Assembly (NCBI GenBank): GCA_029251265.1 | Contig: JAQXDR010000233.1 | Coordinates: forward strand, 1 to 34,512 | Direction of reading: 5' to 3' | DNA: 34,512 nt | Source: Pseudoprimorskyibacter sp. | Lineage (GTDB): Bacteria > Pseudomonadota > Alphaproteobacteria > Rhodobacterales > Rhodobacteraceae | In this document: piece by piece, positions 16,149-23,942 of the stretch | Position numbering within the stretch: position 1 is the stretch's first letter | Layout of the letters: each line of letters begins with the position of its first letter | The notes under the pieces: generated by a model | The model's input: the letters and a program-made list of their open reading frames with translations, nothing else | Told to the model about the DNA's origin: nothing | Databases searched by the model: none | Program-made: the position numbers and the translations under genes

Positions 16149-17660
16149 TCAATCGCCGTCGGCCACGCCCTGGCCGCGCGCTTTCGCACGACGTGATCTG
16201 TAGCTGGGCAAAACCACCAAGATTATTGCGATACACAGTAGCCCAAGACACATGGGTCTTTCCCATATAAAACTGATGCCATCGTATAGCTGCATCGCAC
16301 GCGAAAAGTTATCTTCCATCATCCCGCCGAGGATAAACCCGATCAACAACGGGGCGAGAGGATAATCTGCAAACTTAAGGGCAGTTGCACAAAGACCAAA
16401 TCCGACCAGTAACAAAAGCTCTGTAGCATTATTTTGTCCGATATAGGCGCCCATGAGCGTGAAAAACAAAATGAATGGAATGAGATAGTACCGTGGGACG
16501 GCAAGAACCTTGGCGATATAGGGAATTAATGGAAGGTTTAGGATCAGCAGCACAAGATTGCCGATGAACATGGACATAATGACCGACCAAAATATCTGCG
16601 GCTCGTCTAGCATCAATCGCGGACCCGGGGTTACGTTCAGCGCTATCAGCGCGCCCAGCAAGATTGCAGTGGTGCCGGATCCCGGAATCCCAAGCGTCAG
16701 CAGCGGCACAAAGGATCCTGTGCATGCTGCATTGTTGGCGGTTTCAGGTGCGGCCAGTCCCTTGATTGATCCTTTTCCGAATTCGTCTTGTTCGTGTTTT
16801 GGGGCAATGTTGCGTTCCACGGCATATCCCAGAAAACTGGCGATGGTCGCACCCGCCCCTGGCAGAACGCCGATGAAGAAACCCTGAAGTGACTGACGTC
16901 CAATCACTGGCGCAATGGCGCGCGCTTCACGACGGGTGATACGCAAATCTTTGATCGCATCTTTGCCACCGCTGAGTTCTTTTGGTTTGAGGACCAGAAA
17001 CAGCGCTTCAGGCAGGGCGAACATCGCCATGGCCAAAGTAATAAAGCTGAAGCCTGATTGAAGATCCATGATGCCCATTGTGAACCGCGGCAGGTTGAAC
17101 AAGGCGCCTTCACCGACGGTGGCCATGATAAGGCCAAGGATGGTCATAACCAAAGCTTTGGCAACCTGTCCCGTTCCAGCAAAGGCTGCGATGGCTGACA
17201 GGCCGACCACCATAAGGGCAAAATATTCAGCCGAATGAAACAACAAGGCCACAGACGACAGCGCAGGAGCAAAAATCATCAACAAAAGCGCCCCGATTGT
17301 GCCTCCGGCGAAACTGGCTATGGCGGCAATGGTCAGGGCTTTGCCTGCCTTGCCTTGCCGTGCCATCGGGTAGCCATCAAAGCTTGATGCCACTGTGCCC
17401 GCCACGCCCGGTGCATTCAGCAGTATGGACGAGGTCGACCCACCAAAAATTGCGCCGTAATAGACGCCCGCCAACAAGATTAATGCAGCAGACGGATCGC
17501 CCATGGAAATAGCGACGGGAATCATGATTGCGATGATTGACATCGGGCCAAGCCCAGGCAGCATCCCGATGAATGTTCCGATCAGGCATCCGGCGATCAC
17601 CATAAGCAGGTTTTGGATCGACATTGCCGTCGACAGGCCAAGCAGCAAACCTTCTAGCAT
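16149..17660 (-). CDS. tctA: Tripartite tricarboxylate transporter, large membrane subunit
   Basis: A 503-residue TctA-family permease, normal length, with about a dozen hydrophobic spans. It is the main channel of the TctABC system, which uses the ion gradient to import citrate or related carboxylates delivered by TctC. Signature regions are GCLIGTFIGMLPGLGPMS near the N-terminus, YYGAIFGGSTSSILLNAPG, GFFIGVLPGAGATIASFLGY, and FVPLLTLGIPGSGTTAILLG in the second half, forming the two-fold repeated PGxG pattern of the family. I start at ATG 17660, two bases after the tctB stop, with GGAG upstream; a longer frame to 17753 overlaps tctB. It is the last gene of tctCBA. The substrate is probably a di- or tricarboxylate but cannot be read from the sequence. 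Confidence 0.95.
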   Translation of the reverse strand: MLEGLLLGLSTAMSIQNLLMVIAGCLIGTFIGMLPGLGPMSIIAIMIPVAISMGDPSAALILLAGVYYGAIFGGSTSSILLNAPGVAGTVASSFDGYPMARQGKAGKALTIAAIASFAGGTIGALLLMIFAPALSSVALLFHSAEYFALMVVGLSAIAAFAGTGQVAKALVMTILGLIMATVGEGALFNLPRFTMGIMDLQSGFSFITLAMAMFALPEALFLVLKPKELSGGKDAIKDLRITRREARAIAPVIGRQSLQGFFIGVLPGAGATIASFLGYAVERNIAPKHEQDEFGKGSIKGLAAPETANNAACTGSFVPLLTLGIPGSGTTAILLGALIALNVTPGPRLMLDEPQIFWSVIMSMFIGNLVLLILNLPLIPYIAKVLAVPRYYLIPFILFFTLMGAYIGQNNATELLLLVGFGLCATALKFADYPLAPLLIGFILGGMMEDNFSRAMQLYDGISFIWERPMCLGLLCIAIILVVLPSYRSRRAKARGQGVADGD

Positions 17661-17661
17661 T

Positions 17662-18144
17662 TCAGACTCCGAAAATGGCAGGCAGCGGGCGCAGAAAAAT
17701 ACCCAAAACTTGTTGAACGAGGTACCAAACCGATCCGGTCGCGATAAAGGCAACAGGCAGTAGGATATACCATTTGCGCTCGCCCAGAATAAGCGCCCCG
17801 ACGATTAGAAAAGCAGAGGTCGAGATTAGAAAACCGACCGGTCGCAAACACAAAGCATACGCCACCATTAACCCCAACAGGGCCATTGCTTGCCACAACT
17901 GGTAATCACCAAGTCGACGATAATCGATGTCTGCGGATTTTGGTTCAGATTTTTCAAGGCCGAGCAGAATGACGGTCGACAGAACAATCCCGATAACAGA
18001 CAGAACCTTGGGAAAGGTGCTGGGCCAGACAGGGTTTCGTCGCATGAAGGGGGCCAGGCTGCCATCCATTGTGAACCAGGCGGCATATCCATAGGCCAGA
18101 CAGATACCCAAAATGATCAGTGCGATCCAACGGTCGAGGGCCAT
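17662..18144 (-). CDS. tctB: Tripartite tricarboxylate transporter, small membrane subunit
   Basis: A 160-residue TctB-family protein with four predicted membrane spans: about LIILGICLAYGYAAW, VLSVIGIVLSTVILLG, AMALLGLMVAYALCL and WYILLPVAFIATGSVWYL. The family has low sequence conservation, and identification rests on length, topology and position between tctC and tctA. I choose ATG 18144 because GGAG lies 8 nt upstream; a GTG at 18153 in the same frame would overlap that ribosome binding site. The gene starts 60 bp after the tctC stop, across a perfect stem-loop, and ends just before tctA. It is required with TctA for transport in characterised systems. Confidence 0.92.
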   Translation of the reverse strand: MALDRWIALIILGICLAYGYAAWFTMDGSLAPFMRRNPVWPSTFPKVLSVIGIVLSTVILLGLEKSEPKSADIDYRRLGDYQLWQAMALLGLMVAYALCLRPVGFLISTSAFLIVGALILGERKWYILLPVAFIATGSVWYLVQQVLGIFLRPLPAIFGV

Positions 18145-18168
18145 AATATCCACTCCGGGTGTTTGAAG

Positions 18169-18194
18169 GGTCAGAGCGGCTGGCCGCTCTGACC
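18169..18194 (-). promoter_or_regulatory. Intercistronic stem-loop between tctC and tctB
   Basis: GGTCAGAGCGGC (18169-18180) and GCCGCTCTGACC (18183-18194) are a perfect 12-bp inverted repeat with a 2-base centre. It lies 10 bp past the tctC stop and before the tctB ribosome binding site. There is no T-run after it on the transcript. It therefore probably protects the tctC 3' end or attenuates, raising the binding protein above the membrane subunits. Confidence 0.75.
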
Positions 18195-18203
18195 GGGGTG
18201 GCC

Positions 18204-19187
18204 CTAGAGGAAGCCGAGTTTACGCATCAGATCGCCAATGACCTGTTCCTGATTTTCAAGGAAGGACAGAAAGTCATCGCCCGAATTGTGGATGTTGACC
18301 CAACCATTACGCGCCCGCACGACTTCCCACTCGGGGGTCTCGTACATTTTGGCAATGGCGTCTTGGTACATACCCAGCATATCAGCCGGCAGGCCCGGAG
18401 CTGCAAAGAAACCACGCCAGTTGACAAAGGTGGTGTCGATGCCCTGTTCCATCATTGTCATTGCATCTGGTGCGGCATCCACGCGCGCATCCGACGTCAC
18501 GCCAATGATCTTGACCTCGCCTGCATTTGCCAGATCCACGGCCTCAGAAAAGCCAGTGGAAAGCGCGGATATCTCACCAGACAGCAGAGCAGCCATCGCC
18601 TTGCCGCCCGCGTCATAGGGGATGTATTTCACGCCAAGGGCGTCTTTTCCAGCTGCTTCCATCACCATGGCTGCAACAAGGTGGTCCATGCCGCCTGGAA
18701 CCGATCCGCCACCGATTGCTGTTGCGCTTGGATCTGCGTCATAAGCAGCGATCAGGTCTGCCATTGAGTTGATCGCGCTGTCTTTGTTGACGACCATTGC
18801 CGCATAGTCACCGATTGTTCCTGACACCAATGTCAGGTCGCGGAAATTATGCGGGAACACCCCGGTCAATGACCGGATGACGATGGGTGTGGAATTTACC
18901 ATCAGTGTTCCGTGGTTGCTGTCGGCATTTTCGATCAGGTATCCAATCGCCTTACCGCCGCCACCACCGGACATGTTTTCGTAGCTTGCCGACCCAACAA
19001 GGCCGGCGTTGGTCAGTGCTTCACCGGTGCCGCGGGCTGTGCCGTCCCAACCACCGCCAGCGCCGCCGGGGATTAGAAAGTGAATGCTGTCCAGAACCTG
19101 ATGGCCACCGGCAGCAACGGGTCCTGCCAGACCAAGTGCAGCCACAGCTGCGATGAGGGCGCGACGGCCCATTACAAATTTCGACAT
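18204..19187 (-). CDS. tctC: Tripartite tricarboxylate transporter, periplasmic binding protein
   Basis: A 327-residue TctC/Bug-family extracytoplasmic receptor. The signal peptide covers about residues 1-26 (MGRRALIAAVAALGLAGPVAAG), preceded by a short basic start. The mature domain opens with LDSIHFLIPGGAGGGWDGTAR, the Bug-type carboxylate-binding loop, then YENMSGGGGGKAIGYL, and later IGGGSVPGGMDHL and KYIPYDAGGKAMAALLSGEI, where a carboxylate is normally held by backbone and water contacts. ATG 19187 is the start, with GGGAGGA upstream; the frame extends 10 residues further without support. It heads tctCBA and is divergent from tctDE over 107 bp. The most probable ligands are citrate-like carboxylates, by family and by association with TctDE. 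Confidence 0.94.
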   Translation of the reverse strand: MSKFVMGRRALIAAVAALGLAGPVAAGGHQVLDSIHFLIPGGAGGGWDGTARGTGEALTNAGLVGSASYENMSGGGGGKAIGYLIENADSNHGTLMVNSTPIVIRSLTGVFPHNFRDLTLVSGTIGDYAAMVVNKDSAINSMADLIAAYDADPSATAIGGGSVPGGMDHLVAAMVMEAAGKDALGVKYIPYDAGGKAMAALLSGEISALSTGFSEAVDLANAGEVKIIGVTSDARVDAAPDAMTMMEQGIDTTFVNWRGFFAAPGLPADMLGMYQDAIAKMYETPEWEVVRARNGWVNIHNSGDDFLSFLENQEQVIGDLMRKLGFL

Positions 19188-19294
19188 TGTGTCCTCCCAA
19201 TTGACAACCGTCCGCAACGCGGATCAGTTACGTGTGGACAAAGCATGCCAAACTGACACTAACCTGTCACAGGTTAAAATAAGTCTGGGTTCTG
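19188..19294. promoter_or_regulatory. Divergent tctC / tctD promoter region
   Basis: These 107 bp separate the transporter operon from its two-component regulator genes. They contain a perfect dyad at 19260-19276, 18 bp before the tctD start and 72 bp from the tctC start. The layout fits one shared control region at which TctD activates tctC and perhaps itself. Confidence 0.6.
19260..19276. promoter_or_regulatory. Candidate TctD operator TAACCTGT-C-ACAGGTTA
   Basis: A perfect 8-bp inverted repeat with a single central base lies between the divergent tctC and tctD genes. OmpR-family regulators more often bind direct repeats, so this could instead belong to another dimeric regulator. Its place next to the tctD start suggests autoregulation. 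The symmetry is seen directly; the binding protein is inferred. Confidence 0.5.
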
Positions 19295-19963
19295 ATGAAG
19301 TTTCTGCTGGTTGAAGACAATCACGATCTGGCGAATGCGATCACATCGCGCATGCGTTTGGATGGCCATGTTATTGACCATGCAGATAAAATTAGCGATG
19401 CGTCTGCCTTTGTCGCGACCGGAGAATATGACCTTATTCTATTGGATATTATGTTGCCGGATGGGGATGGACGCGCGTTTCTAAAACAGCACCGCGCCAG
19501 TGATTTGGATACCCCTGTCATCATTTTGACGGCCCGAAGTCAGGTTTCGGATCGAATCGGTTCGTTGGATCTAGGGGCAGACGACTATGTGACCAAGCCC
19601 TTTGATCATGAGGAACTGGCGGCACGGTGCCGTGCGGTCCTGCGTCGAAAGTCTGGCAATGCCCAGACAACCATAGTCCTTGGTGATGTCGTTTTTGACC
19701 CCGTGGCAGGGCATCTTATGGTTGGACACGAGGCCGTTACCCTTCGCAATCGGGAATTACGTTTGTTGGAATTATTTATGAATGCGCCGGGCCAGGTTTT
19801 TTCCAAACAAAAACTGGCCGACCGGCTTTTTTCCTATGATGTTGATGTGTCGGAAAACGCAATTGAGGTTTACGTCGGACGCTTGCGCAAACATTTGGAA
19901 GGCTCGGATTTACGCATTACGACGCTGCGAGGGCTGGGCTATCGGCTGGATCGCGATGGATAA
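19295..19963 (+). CDS. tctD: OmpR-family response regulator of the tricarboxylate transporter
   Basis: A 222-residue response regulator with an N-terminal receiver domain and a C-terminal OmpR/PhoB winged helix. The receiver has the acidic pair E7/D8 (LLVEDN), phospho-acceptor D51 (LILLDIMLPDGDG), T79 (ILTARS) and K101 (YVTKPF). The DNA-binding domain shows VTLRNRELRLLELFM, then ENAIEVYVGRLRKHLEG and TLRGLGYRL, the standard OmpR ending. Starting at ATG 19295, the ribosome binding site is weak. It is divergent from tctC and overlaps the kinase gene tctE by 8 bp, the classic tctDE layout, so it should activate tctCBA when the carboxylate is present. The specific name rests on this context. Confidence 0.93.
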   Translation: MKFLLVEDNHDLANAITSRMRLDGHVIDHADKISDASAFVATGEYDLILLDIMLPDGDGRAFLKQHRASDLDTPVIILTARSQVSDRIGSLDLGADDYVTKPFDHEELAARCRAVLRRKSGNAQTTIVLGDVVFDPVAGHLMVGHEAVTLRNRELRLLELFMNAPGQVFSKQKLADRLFSYDVDVSENAIEVYVGRLRKHLEGSDLRITTLRGLGYRLDRDG

Positions 19964-21326
19964 TCCAACGGTATCGGGGTCCTTGCGTTACCGCTTGGGC
20001 CTGACGTTGATTGGTGGGGCTGCTGTGCTGGCAGTTTTGTTATTCTTTGCCGTGCGGAGCTATGCGGTACAGGTGGCACAACAAGGACAGGACAACATCT
20101 TGGTTGCGTCAGTCACATCCATGCTGGATGCAGCAGCAATCCGGGATAATGCGGTAGAAGTCGACATTCCGTATGCGGCGTTTTCCATGCTGACCACACC
20201 CGCGGATGATCGCGTGTTTTATGCAATTTTTCAGGACGGCACCTTCTTATCTGGTTATCGCGATCTTGGGTATCTGGGGCCGGACGCGGGTTTAGAAAAT
20301 ATCTTTGGTTTTGCAAATGTGCGAGGTGTGTTGGTGCGTCAGGTCAGCGCCAGCCGCACTTTGATTGGGGCCAACAAGCGGACAGAGGTGCAGATTGTAC
20401 TGGCCCAAACGCAGGATGCCTTATCCGCAACGCTGGACCAGATTTCGCGTAACGCGGCCCTTTTGGGAGTGGGTTTTTTTGCATTGGCTGCGGCCTTGTC
20501 TGTTTGGGCTACGGCGGCAACCATGGGGCAGCTGGACCGGTTGACCACGTCTGTCACGCGGCGCGGACCACAGGATCTTCGACCGTTCAAAAATTCGGTA
20601 CCGCAAGAAATGGCCCCCCTTGTACAATCGCTTAATTCTCTTATGGCGCGACTGGACCAGTCTCTTAGCCAGTCAGAAGATTTCATCGCCGAAGCTGCCC
20701 ACAGGGTGCGAACGCCCCTGGCGACGGTGCGATCCTATGCAGAGGCGACCCTGCAGCGTGTTGATAAAGAAGAAAATCGCGAAGCCATGCGATCCATGGT
20801 TAAAGCCATAGATGAAAGCTCTCGGGCGGCAGGGCAGCTGCTTGATCACGCAATGATCACATTCCGCGCCGATCATCTGGAACGCGAGGATATTAATTTG
20901 GTGGAATTGGTCCGTGATCTTGTCCTGCGCATGACACCGATTGCCGAGATGAAAGACCTGTCGCTGTCGGTGCAGGGGGATGGGTCTGTTCCCTATGCGG
21001 GGGATGCGATCCTGTTGCAAAATGCAGTCCGGAACCTCGTGGATAACGCCATGAAATATGGCCCGGCGGAAAGTTTGATTGACATCACAGTTCGCGCAGA
21101 GCCTCATCCCCATATTATGGTAATTGATCGTGGCCCGGGCTTTCCCTCGCACGAGATTTCTACACTGACATTGCGGTTCAAGCGCGGACAAAATGCCGAA
21201 AACACCATTGGTTCTGGATTGGGATTGACTATCGCAAAAGATGTGGCGTTCGCGCATGGAGGCGGAATTAAGCTGGAAAATACGTTGAAAGGTGGGGCAT
21301 GCGTTACCTTATCACTGTCTTCCTGA
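19956..21326 (+). CDS. tctE: Sensor histidine kinase of the tricarboxylate system
   Basis: A 456-residue membrane kinase. TM1 is about residues 14-34 (LGLTLIGGAAVLAVLLFFAV) and TM2 about 166-188. The periplasmic loop of about 130 residues matches the N-terminal sensor domain of TctE-like kinases, with DRVFYAIFQDGTFLSGY. The HisKA dimerisation helix has H249 in EAAHRVRTPLATV. The HATPase has the N box NAVRNLVDNAMKY with N364, the G1 box DRGPGFP and the G2 box GSGLGLTIAKDVA. The true start is ATG 19956, overlapping the tctD stop; the frame extends back inside tctD to 19782, but that part is a shadow. An SBP gene starts 28 bp before its end, suggesting the kinase may receive signal from a periplasmic protein as well as from its own domain. 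Confidence 0.94.
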   Translation: MDNPTVSGSLRYRLGLTLIGGAAVLAVLLFFAVRSYAVQVAQQGQDNILVASVTSMLDAAAIRDNAVEVDIPYAAFSMLTTPADDRVFYAIFQDGTFLSGYRDLGYLGPDAGLENIFGFANVRGVLVRQVSASRTLIGANKRTEVQIVLAQTQDALSATLDQISRNAALLGVGFFALAAALSVWATAATMGQLDRLTTSVTRRGPQDLRPFKNSVPQEMAPLVQSLNSLMARLDQSLSQSEDFIAEAAHRVRTPLATVRSYAEATLQRVDKEENREAMRSMVKAIDESSRAAGQLLDHAMITFRADHLEREDINLVELVRDLVLRMTPIAEMKDLSLSVQGDGSVPYAGDAILLQNAVRNLVDNAMKYGPAESLIDITVRAEPHPHIMVIDRGPGFPSHEISTLTLRFKRGQNAENTIGSGLGLTIAKDVAFAHGGGIKLENTLKGGACVTLSLSS

Positions 21327-22306
21327 TTGTGTTTGGACAAGTGGTGGTCGCCCAGGATTGGGAAGATCATCAGATATTCAACGCAGAAAATGCCACAACG
21401 TCGTTACGCATCGTGTCCAGCACGGACACTGATTTATTCGCCCCTCTGATCGAAGCTTTTGTCGCAAAACATCCGGACGTCGGCGTCGACTATTTTGTGA
21501 CGGGCACTGCGGAAATCGACAGGCTCTTCCGAGACAAACCCAAGGCCTTTGATATCGCGATCTCCAGCGCGATGGATCTTCAGCTAAAGCTGACCAATGA
21601 CGGTTTTGCTCTGCGATTGAACGGTGTTCTGCATCCAGAGTGGGCGCAATGGCGGCAAAGCCTGTTTGCCTTCACGTCGGAACCCGCAGCGATTGTTATC
21701 AACAAGGCGGCCTTTTCAGGCTATCCGATACCGCGCACGCGACAAGAATTGATACAGGCGTTGCGCGCCAGACCAGAAGCGTTTCGCAATCGTGTCGGTA
21801 CGTATGACGTGCGCAAATCCGGCTTGGGATATCTCTTTGCGACGCAGGATGCGCGTGCGTCGGAAACTTTTTGGCGCCTGATGGAAGTTATGGGCAGCCT
21901 GAATGTACGGCTATATTGTTGTTCAGGCGAGATGATAGACGATTTGATCACGGGCAGGATTTCCGTGGCTTATAATGTCTTAGAGAGTTACGCAGCAGTG
22001 CGCGCGGAAAGCCAAAATGCCCTTGAAATTATCCTGCCGTCAGATTTCCCAACAACAATGATGCGCACAGCACTGGTGTCGCGGGATACGCTTGTTCCGC
22101 AACAGGCCGAGCGATTCATTCAACATCTTGTGCATCAGCAATCTGGTGCAGATAAAGCGGCATCATCGCCTTTGCCACTTTTGGGAGGCGAAGCCGGCGT
22201 GGATCGGGCAACCATCGCTTTGGAACCGGCCCTTATGACCTTTCTGGATGCATTGAAACGGGCTAAATTTCTGTCTGAATGGACGAGTGCGCTGATTCAG
22301 GATTAA
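21299..22306 (+). CDS. Periplasmic solute-binding protein overlapping tctE, probable accessory sensor
   Basis: A 335-residue type-II-like solute-binding protein of the extracellular-binding-protein-1 / iron-type fold. A signal peptide covers about residues 1-18 (MRYLITVFLIVFGQVVVA), with cleavage near VVA-QDWED. The mature part has LRIVSSTDTDLFAPLIEAF, a DYFVTGTAEIDRLF strand, AFDIAISSAMDLQLKL, AIVINKAAFSGYPIPRT, KSGLGYLFATQDAR and RISVAYNVLESY. No ABC ATPase or permease accompanies it. Its gene begins inside the last codons of tctE, so the three genes are coupled; similar SBP genes after tctDE-type operons are familiar in Rhodobacteraceae. It is best explained as a ligand-binding partner of TctE; a transport role with a distant permease is the alternative. 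Confidence 0.85.
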   Translation: MRYLITVFLIVFGQVVVAQDWEDHQIFNAENATTSLRIVSSTDTDLFAPLIEAFVAKHPDVGVDYFVTGTAEIDRLFRDKPKAFDIAISSAMDLQLKLTNDGFALRLNGVLHPEWAQWRQSLFAFTSEPAAIVINKAAFSGYPIPRTRQELIQALRARPEAFRNRVGTYDVRKSGLGYLFATQDARASETFWRLMEVMGSLNVRLYCCSGEMIDDLITGRISVAYNVLESYAAVRAESQNALEIILPSDFPTTMMRTALVSRDTLVPQQAERFIQHLVHQQSGADKAASSPLPLLGGEAGVDRATIALEPALMTFLDALKRAKFLSEWTSALIQD

Positions 22307-22429
22307 TCTGTTTTTATCTTGGTTTAACCCAGCTCCACTTAAACGAGCCGTTTCGTTCGGGACGACCTCGACCATGCGCAGGTTAACGTCTCGAACCCTT
22401 TGTTGTTATTTGGCATCGACACTGTTTCA

Positions 22430-22455
22430 CAGCGAGGCGATTAACCGCCTCGCTG
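22430..22455. terminator. Perfect 10-bp stem-loop, possible terminator
   Basis: CAGCGAGGCG (22430-22439) and CGCCTCGCTG (22446-22455) form a perfect stem with the 6-nt loop ATTAAC, 124 bp after the SBP stop. The T-run of a textbook terminator is missing, so it may be a factor-dependent end, an mRNA stabiliser or a protein-binding dyad. Confidence 0.45.
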
Positions 22456-22543
22456 GCAGTTGACGTGAGCCATCCTTTTAAAAATGCGCTCTGACGAATT
22501 TCTGAGCGGTCAGAAATATGTTGATCCGTAGGGGTAACCGAGT

Positions 22544-22562
22544 ACTGTATACAGAATACAGT
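22544..22562. promoter_or_regulatory. Palindromic operator candidate upstream of the liv-type operon
   Basis: ACTGTAT and ATACAGT flank a 5-nt centre (perfect 7-bp inverted repeat), and the inner CTGTATACAG (22545-22554) is itself a perfect palindrome. The GTATAC core resembles sites of GntR-family regulators. It lies 44 bp before the ATG and probably overlaps the promoter -10, which suggests repression. No regulator gene adjoins on this side. Confidence 0.5.
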
Positions 22563-22605
22563 CGGACCTCAGCATACTGGGGCATCACCAACATTGGAGG
22601 ATATT

Positions 22606-23886
22606 ATGAAACTGCGTCTTGGATTGATCGCGGGTCTTTCCGCGGGTTTGCTTGCCACAACGGCCCTAGCAGATATCAAGGTAGGCTTTATTGGCTCTCT
22701 TAGCTCTGACACTGGACTGAGCACGTTGCGCGGCGCCCAGATTGCCATTGATGAATTAAACGATGCCGGTGGCGTAATGGGGCAACAAGTCTCGATGGTG
22801 ACGGCAGATACCGGTGAGGATGTAATCGAAGGCGTCAAAGCCTTTGAATATCTTGCTGAAAGCGCCGAGGTTGACTTTATTATATCAGGTTCGATCGACG
22901 ACGTATCATTAGGCTGGATGCCGCGCATGCAGGAATACCAGATCCCGACGCTGGATACTTGGACCAGCTATATCGGCATTATTGATATGGTGATCGAAGA
23001 TCCCGAAGTGATGGCGCCATACTTTATGAATATCGCCAGTGACGAGGCACTTGCAACGCTCTACATCAATTTTGGCGCTGAGGTACTGAAGGCAAAAATG
23101 GGCTTTGAAAGCGTGGTTATTCTGGCCGAGGATACTGCTTTTGGTCAGGCGATCACCGGTTTGGTCACAGATGCGCTGGCACCCGTTGCTGGCATTGATG
23201 TGGCAGATGTCATCGTCTACGATATTGGCACCGTTGATTTTGCACCTATTTTCTCCAAAGCCCAGAATTCTGGCGCTGACTTTATTTATCAGGTCAGTTC
23301 CGTCAACAGTCAGGTCATCAGCTCGCAGTATGTAAAACTTCAGGTGCCGATGGCGATGACTGGTGTCAACGTTTCGGCGTTGGGAATGGAGTACTGGGAG
23401 GATACAGGTGGCGCTGGTGGCGGTATTTCCACCTTGTCACCCGTTCCCTCGGTCGGGTTCCCGCTGGACCCTGTGAGCCAGGGGTTTGTCGATACCTATC
23501 AGTCCAAGTATGACACGCGCCCAATGATCCCGCATTTTAATGGTTTTAACGCCTACCACGGGTTGAAGCAGGCGATGGCAGCAGCAGAAGCGGCCGGTGG
23601 TTTTTCTGATGTGGCCGCGTGGAACGCTGAAATGCTCAAGCAGGATCTGATCCTTGAAAAGGACGGCCAGTTGTGGCTGCGTTATGGGTTCTGGCAGCAT
23701 GGTGAGGTGGAAGAGGTCACAGGACGCACCTATCCACAAAATGCGCGTTTCGATCTAACCTCGCCCTACGAAGATGCGCAGCCATCCATGGTGGTCATTC
23801 AATGGAAAGAAGATGGCACCGTCGGTGTGGTTTATCCTTTTGAATATGCCAGCACCGAATTTGAACTGCCCAGCTGGGTGAAATAA
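22606..23886 (+). CDS. ABC transporter substrate-binding protein, branched-chain amino acid / amide type
   Basis: A 426-residue type-I periplasmic binding protein of the LivJ/LivK-like family. The signal peptide is about residues 1-23, ending TTALA-DIKVG. The mature protein starts with the family pattern IKVGFIGSLSSDTG, then LRGAQIAIDELNDAGGVMGQ and a pocket region YLAESAEVDFIISGSIDDVS. VILAEDTAFGQAITG and FAPIFSKAQNSGADFIYQVS follow, as in amino acid or amide binders. The start ATG 22606 has GGAGG upstream. It is the first gene of a five-gene operon; a perfect stem-loop follows its stop and probably raises its level over the permeases. At over 400 residues it is longer than LivK (about 370), which fits amide/urea or aromatic-type members, but the ligand is not readable. 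Confidence 0.92.
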   Translation: MKLRLGLIAGLSAGLLATTALADIKVGFIGSLSSDTGLSTLRGAQIAIDELNDAGGVMGQQVSMVTADTGEDVIEGVKAFEYLAESAEVDFIISGSIDDVSLGWMPRMQEYQIPTLDTWTSYIGIIDMVIEDPEVMAPYFMNIASDEALATLYINFGAEVLKAKMGFESVVILAEDTAFGQAITGLVTDALAPVAGIDVADVIVYDIGTVDFAPIFSKAQNSGADFIYQVSSVNSQVISSQYVKLQVPMAMTGVNVSALGMEYWEDTGGAGGGISTLSPVPSVGFPLDPVSQGFVDTYQSKYDTRPMIPHFNGFNAYHGLKQAMAAAEAAGGFSDVAAWNAEMLKQDLILEKDGQLWLRYGFWQHGEVEEVTGRTYPQNARFDLTSPYEDAQPSMVVIQWKEDGTVGVVYPFEYASTEFELPSWVK

Positions 23887-23897
23887 CAACCTAAGGA

Positions 23898-23925
23898 CCA
23901 AGGGGGCTGACATGCGCCCCCTTGG
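23898..23925 (+). promoter_or_regulatory. Intercistronic stem-loop between the binding protein and livH-type genes
   Basis: CCAAGGGGGC (23898-23907) and GCCCCCTTGG (23916-23925) form a perfect 10-bp stem with an 8-nt loop, 11 bp past the stop and before the next gene. No T-run follows. Like the loops in the tct and pot-type operons, it probably stabilises the upstream mRNA or partially terminates. Confidence 0.75.
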
Positions 23926-23942
23926 ATCAATGAGGCAGGCAA

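Larger units (their letters stand above)
22307..22605. promoter_or_regulatory. Intergenic region between the TctE-linked SBP gene and the liv-type operon
   Basis: This 299-bp gap should hold the end signal of the tctDE operon and the promoter of the liv-type operon. It contains a perfect 10-bp stem-loop at 22430-22455 and a palindromic operator candidate at 22544-22562 just upstream of the first liv gene. A loose -35 candidate, TTGATC (22521-22526), lies 17-19 bp before the palindrome. No ORF is credible here. Confidence 0.5.

Noticed and set aside
18159-18767. 202-codon open frame on the + strand
   Set aside because: Antisense to tctC and its flanks; His/Cys-rich composition and no ribosome binding site.
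20673-21257. 194-codon open frame on the minus strand
   Set aside because: Antisense to the tctE catalytic region.
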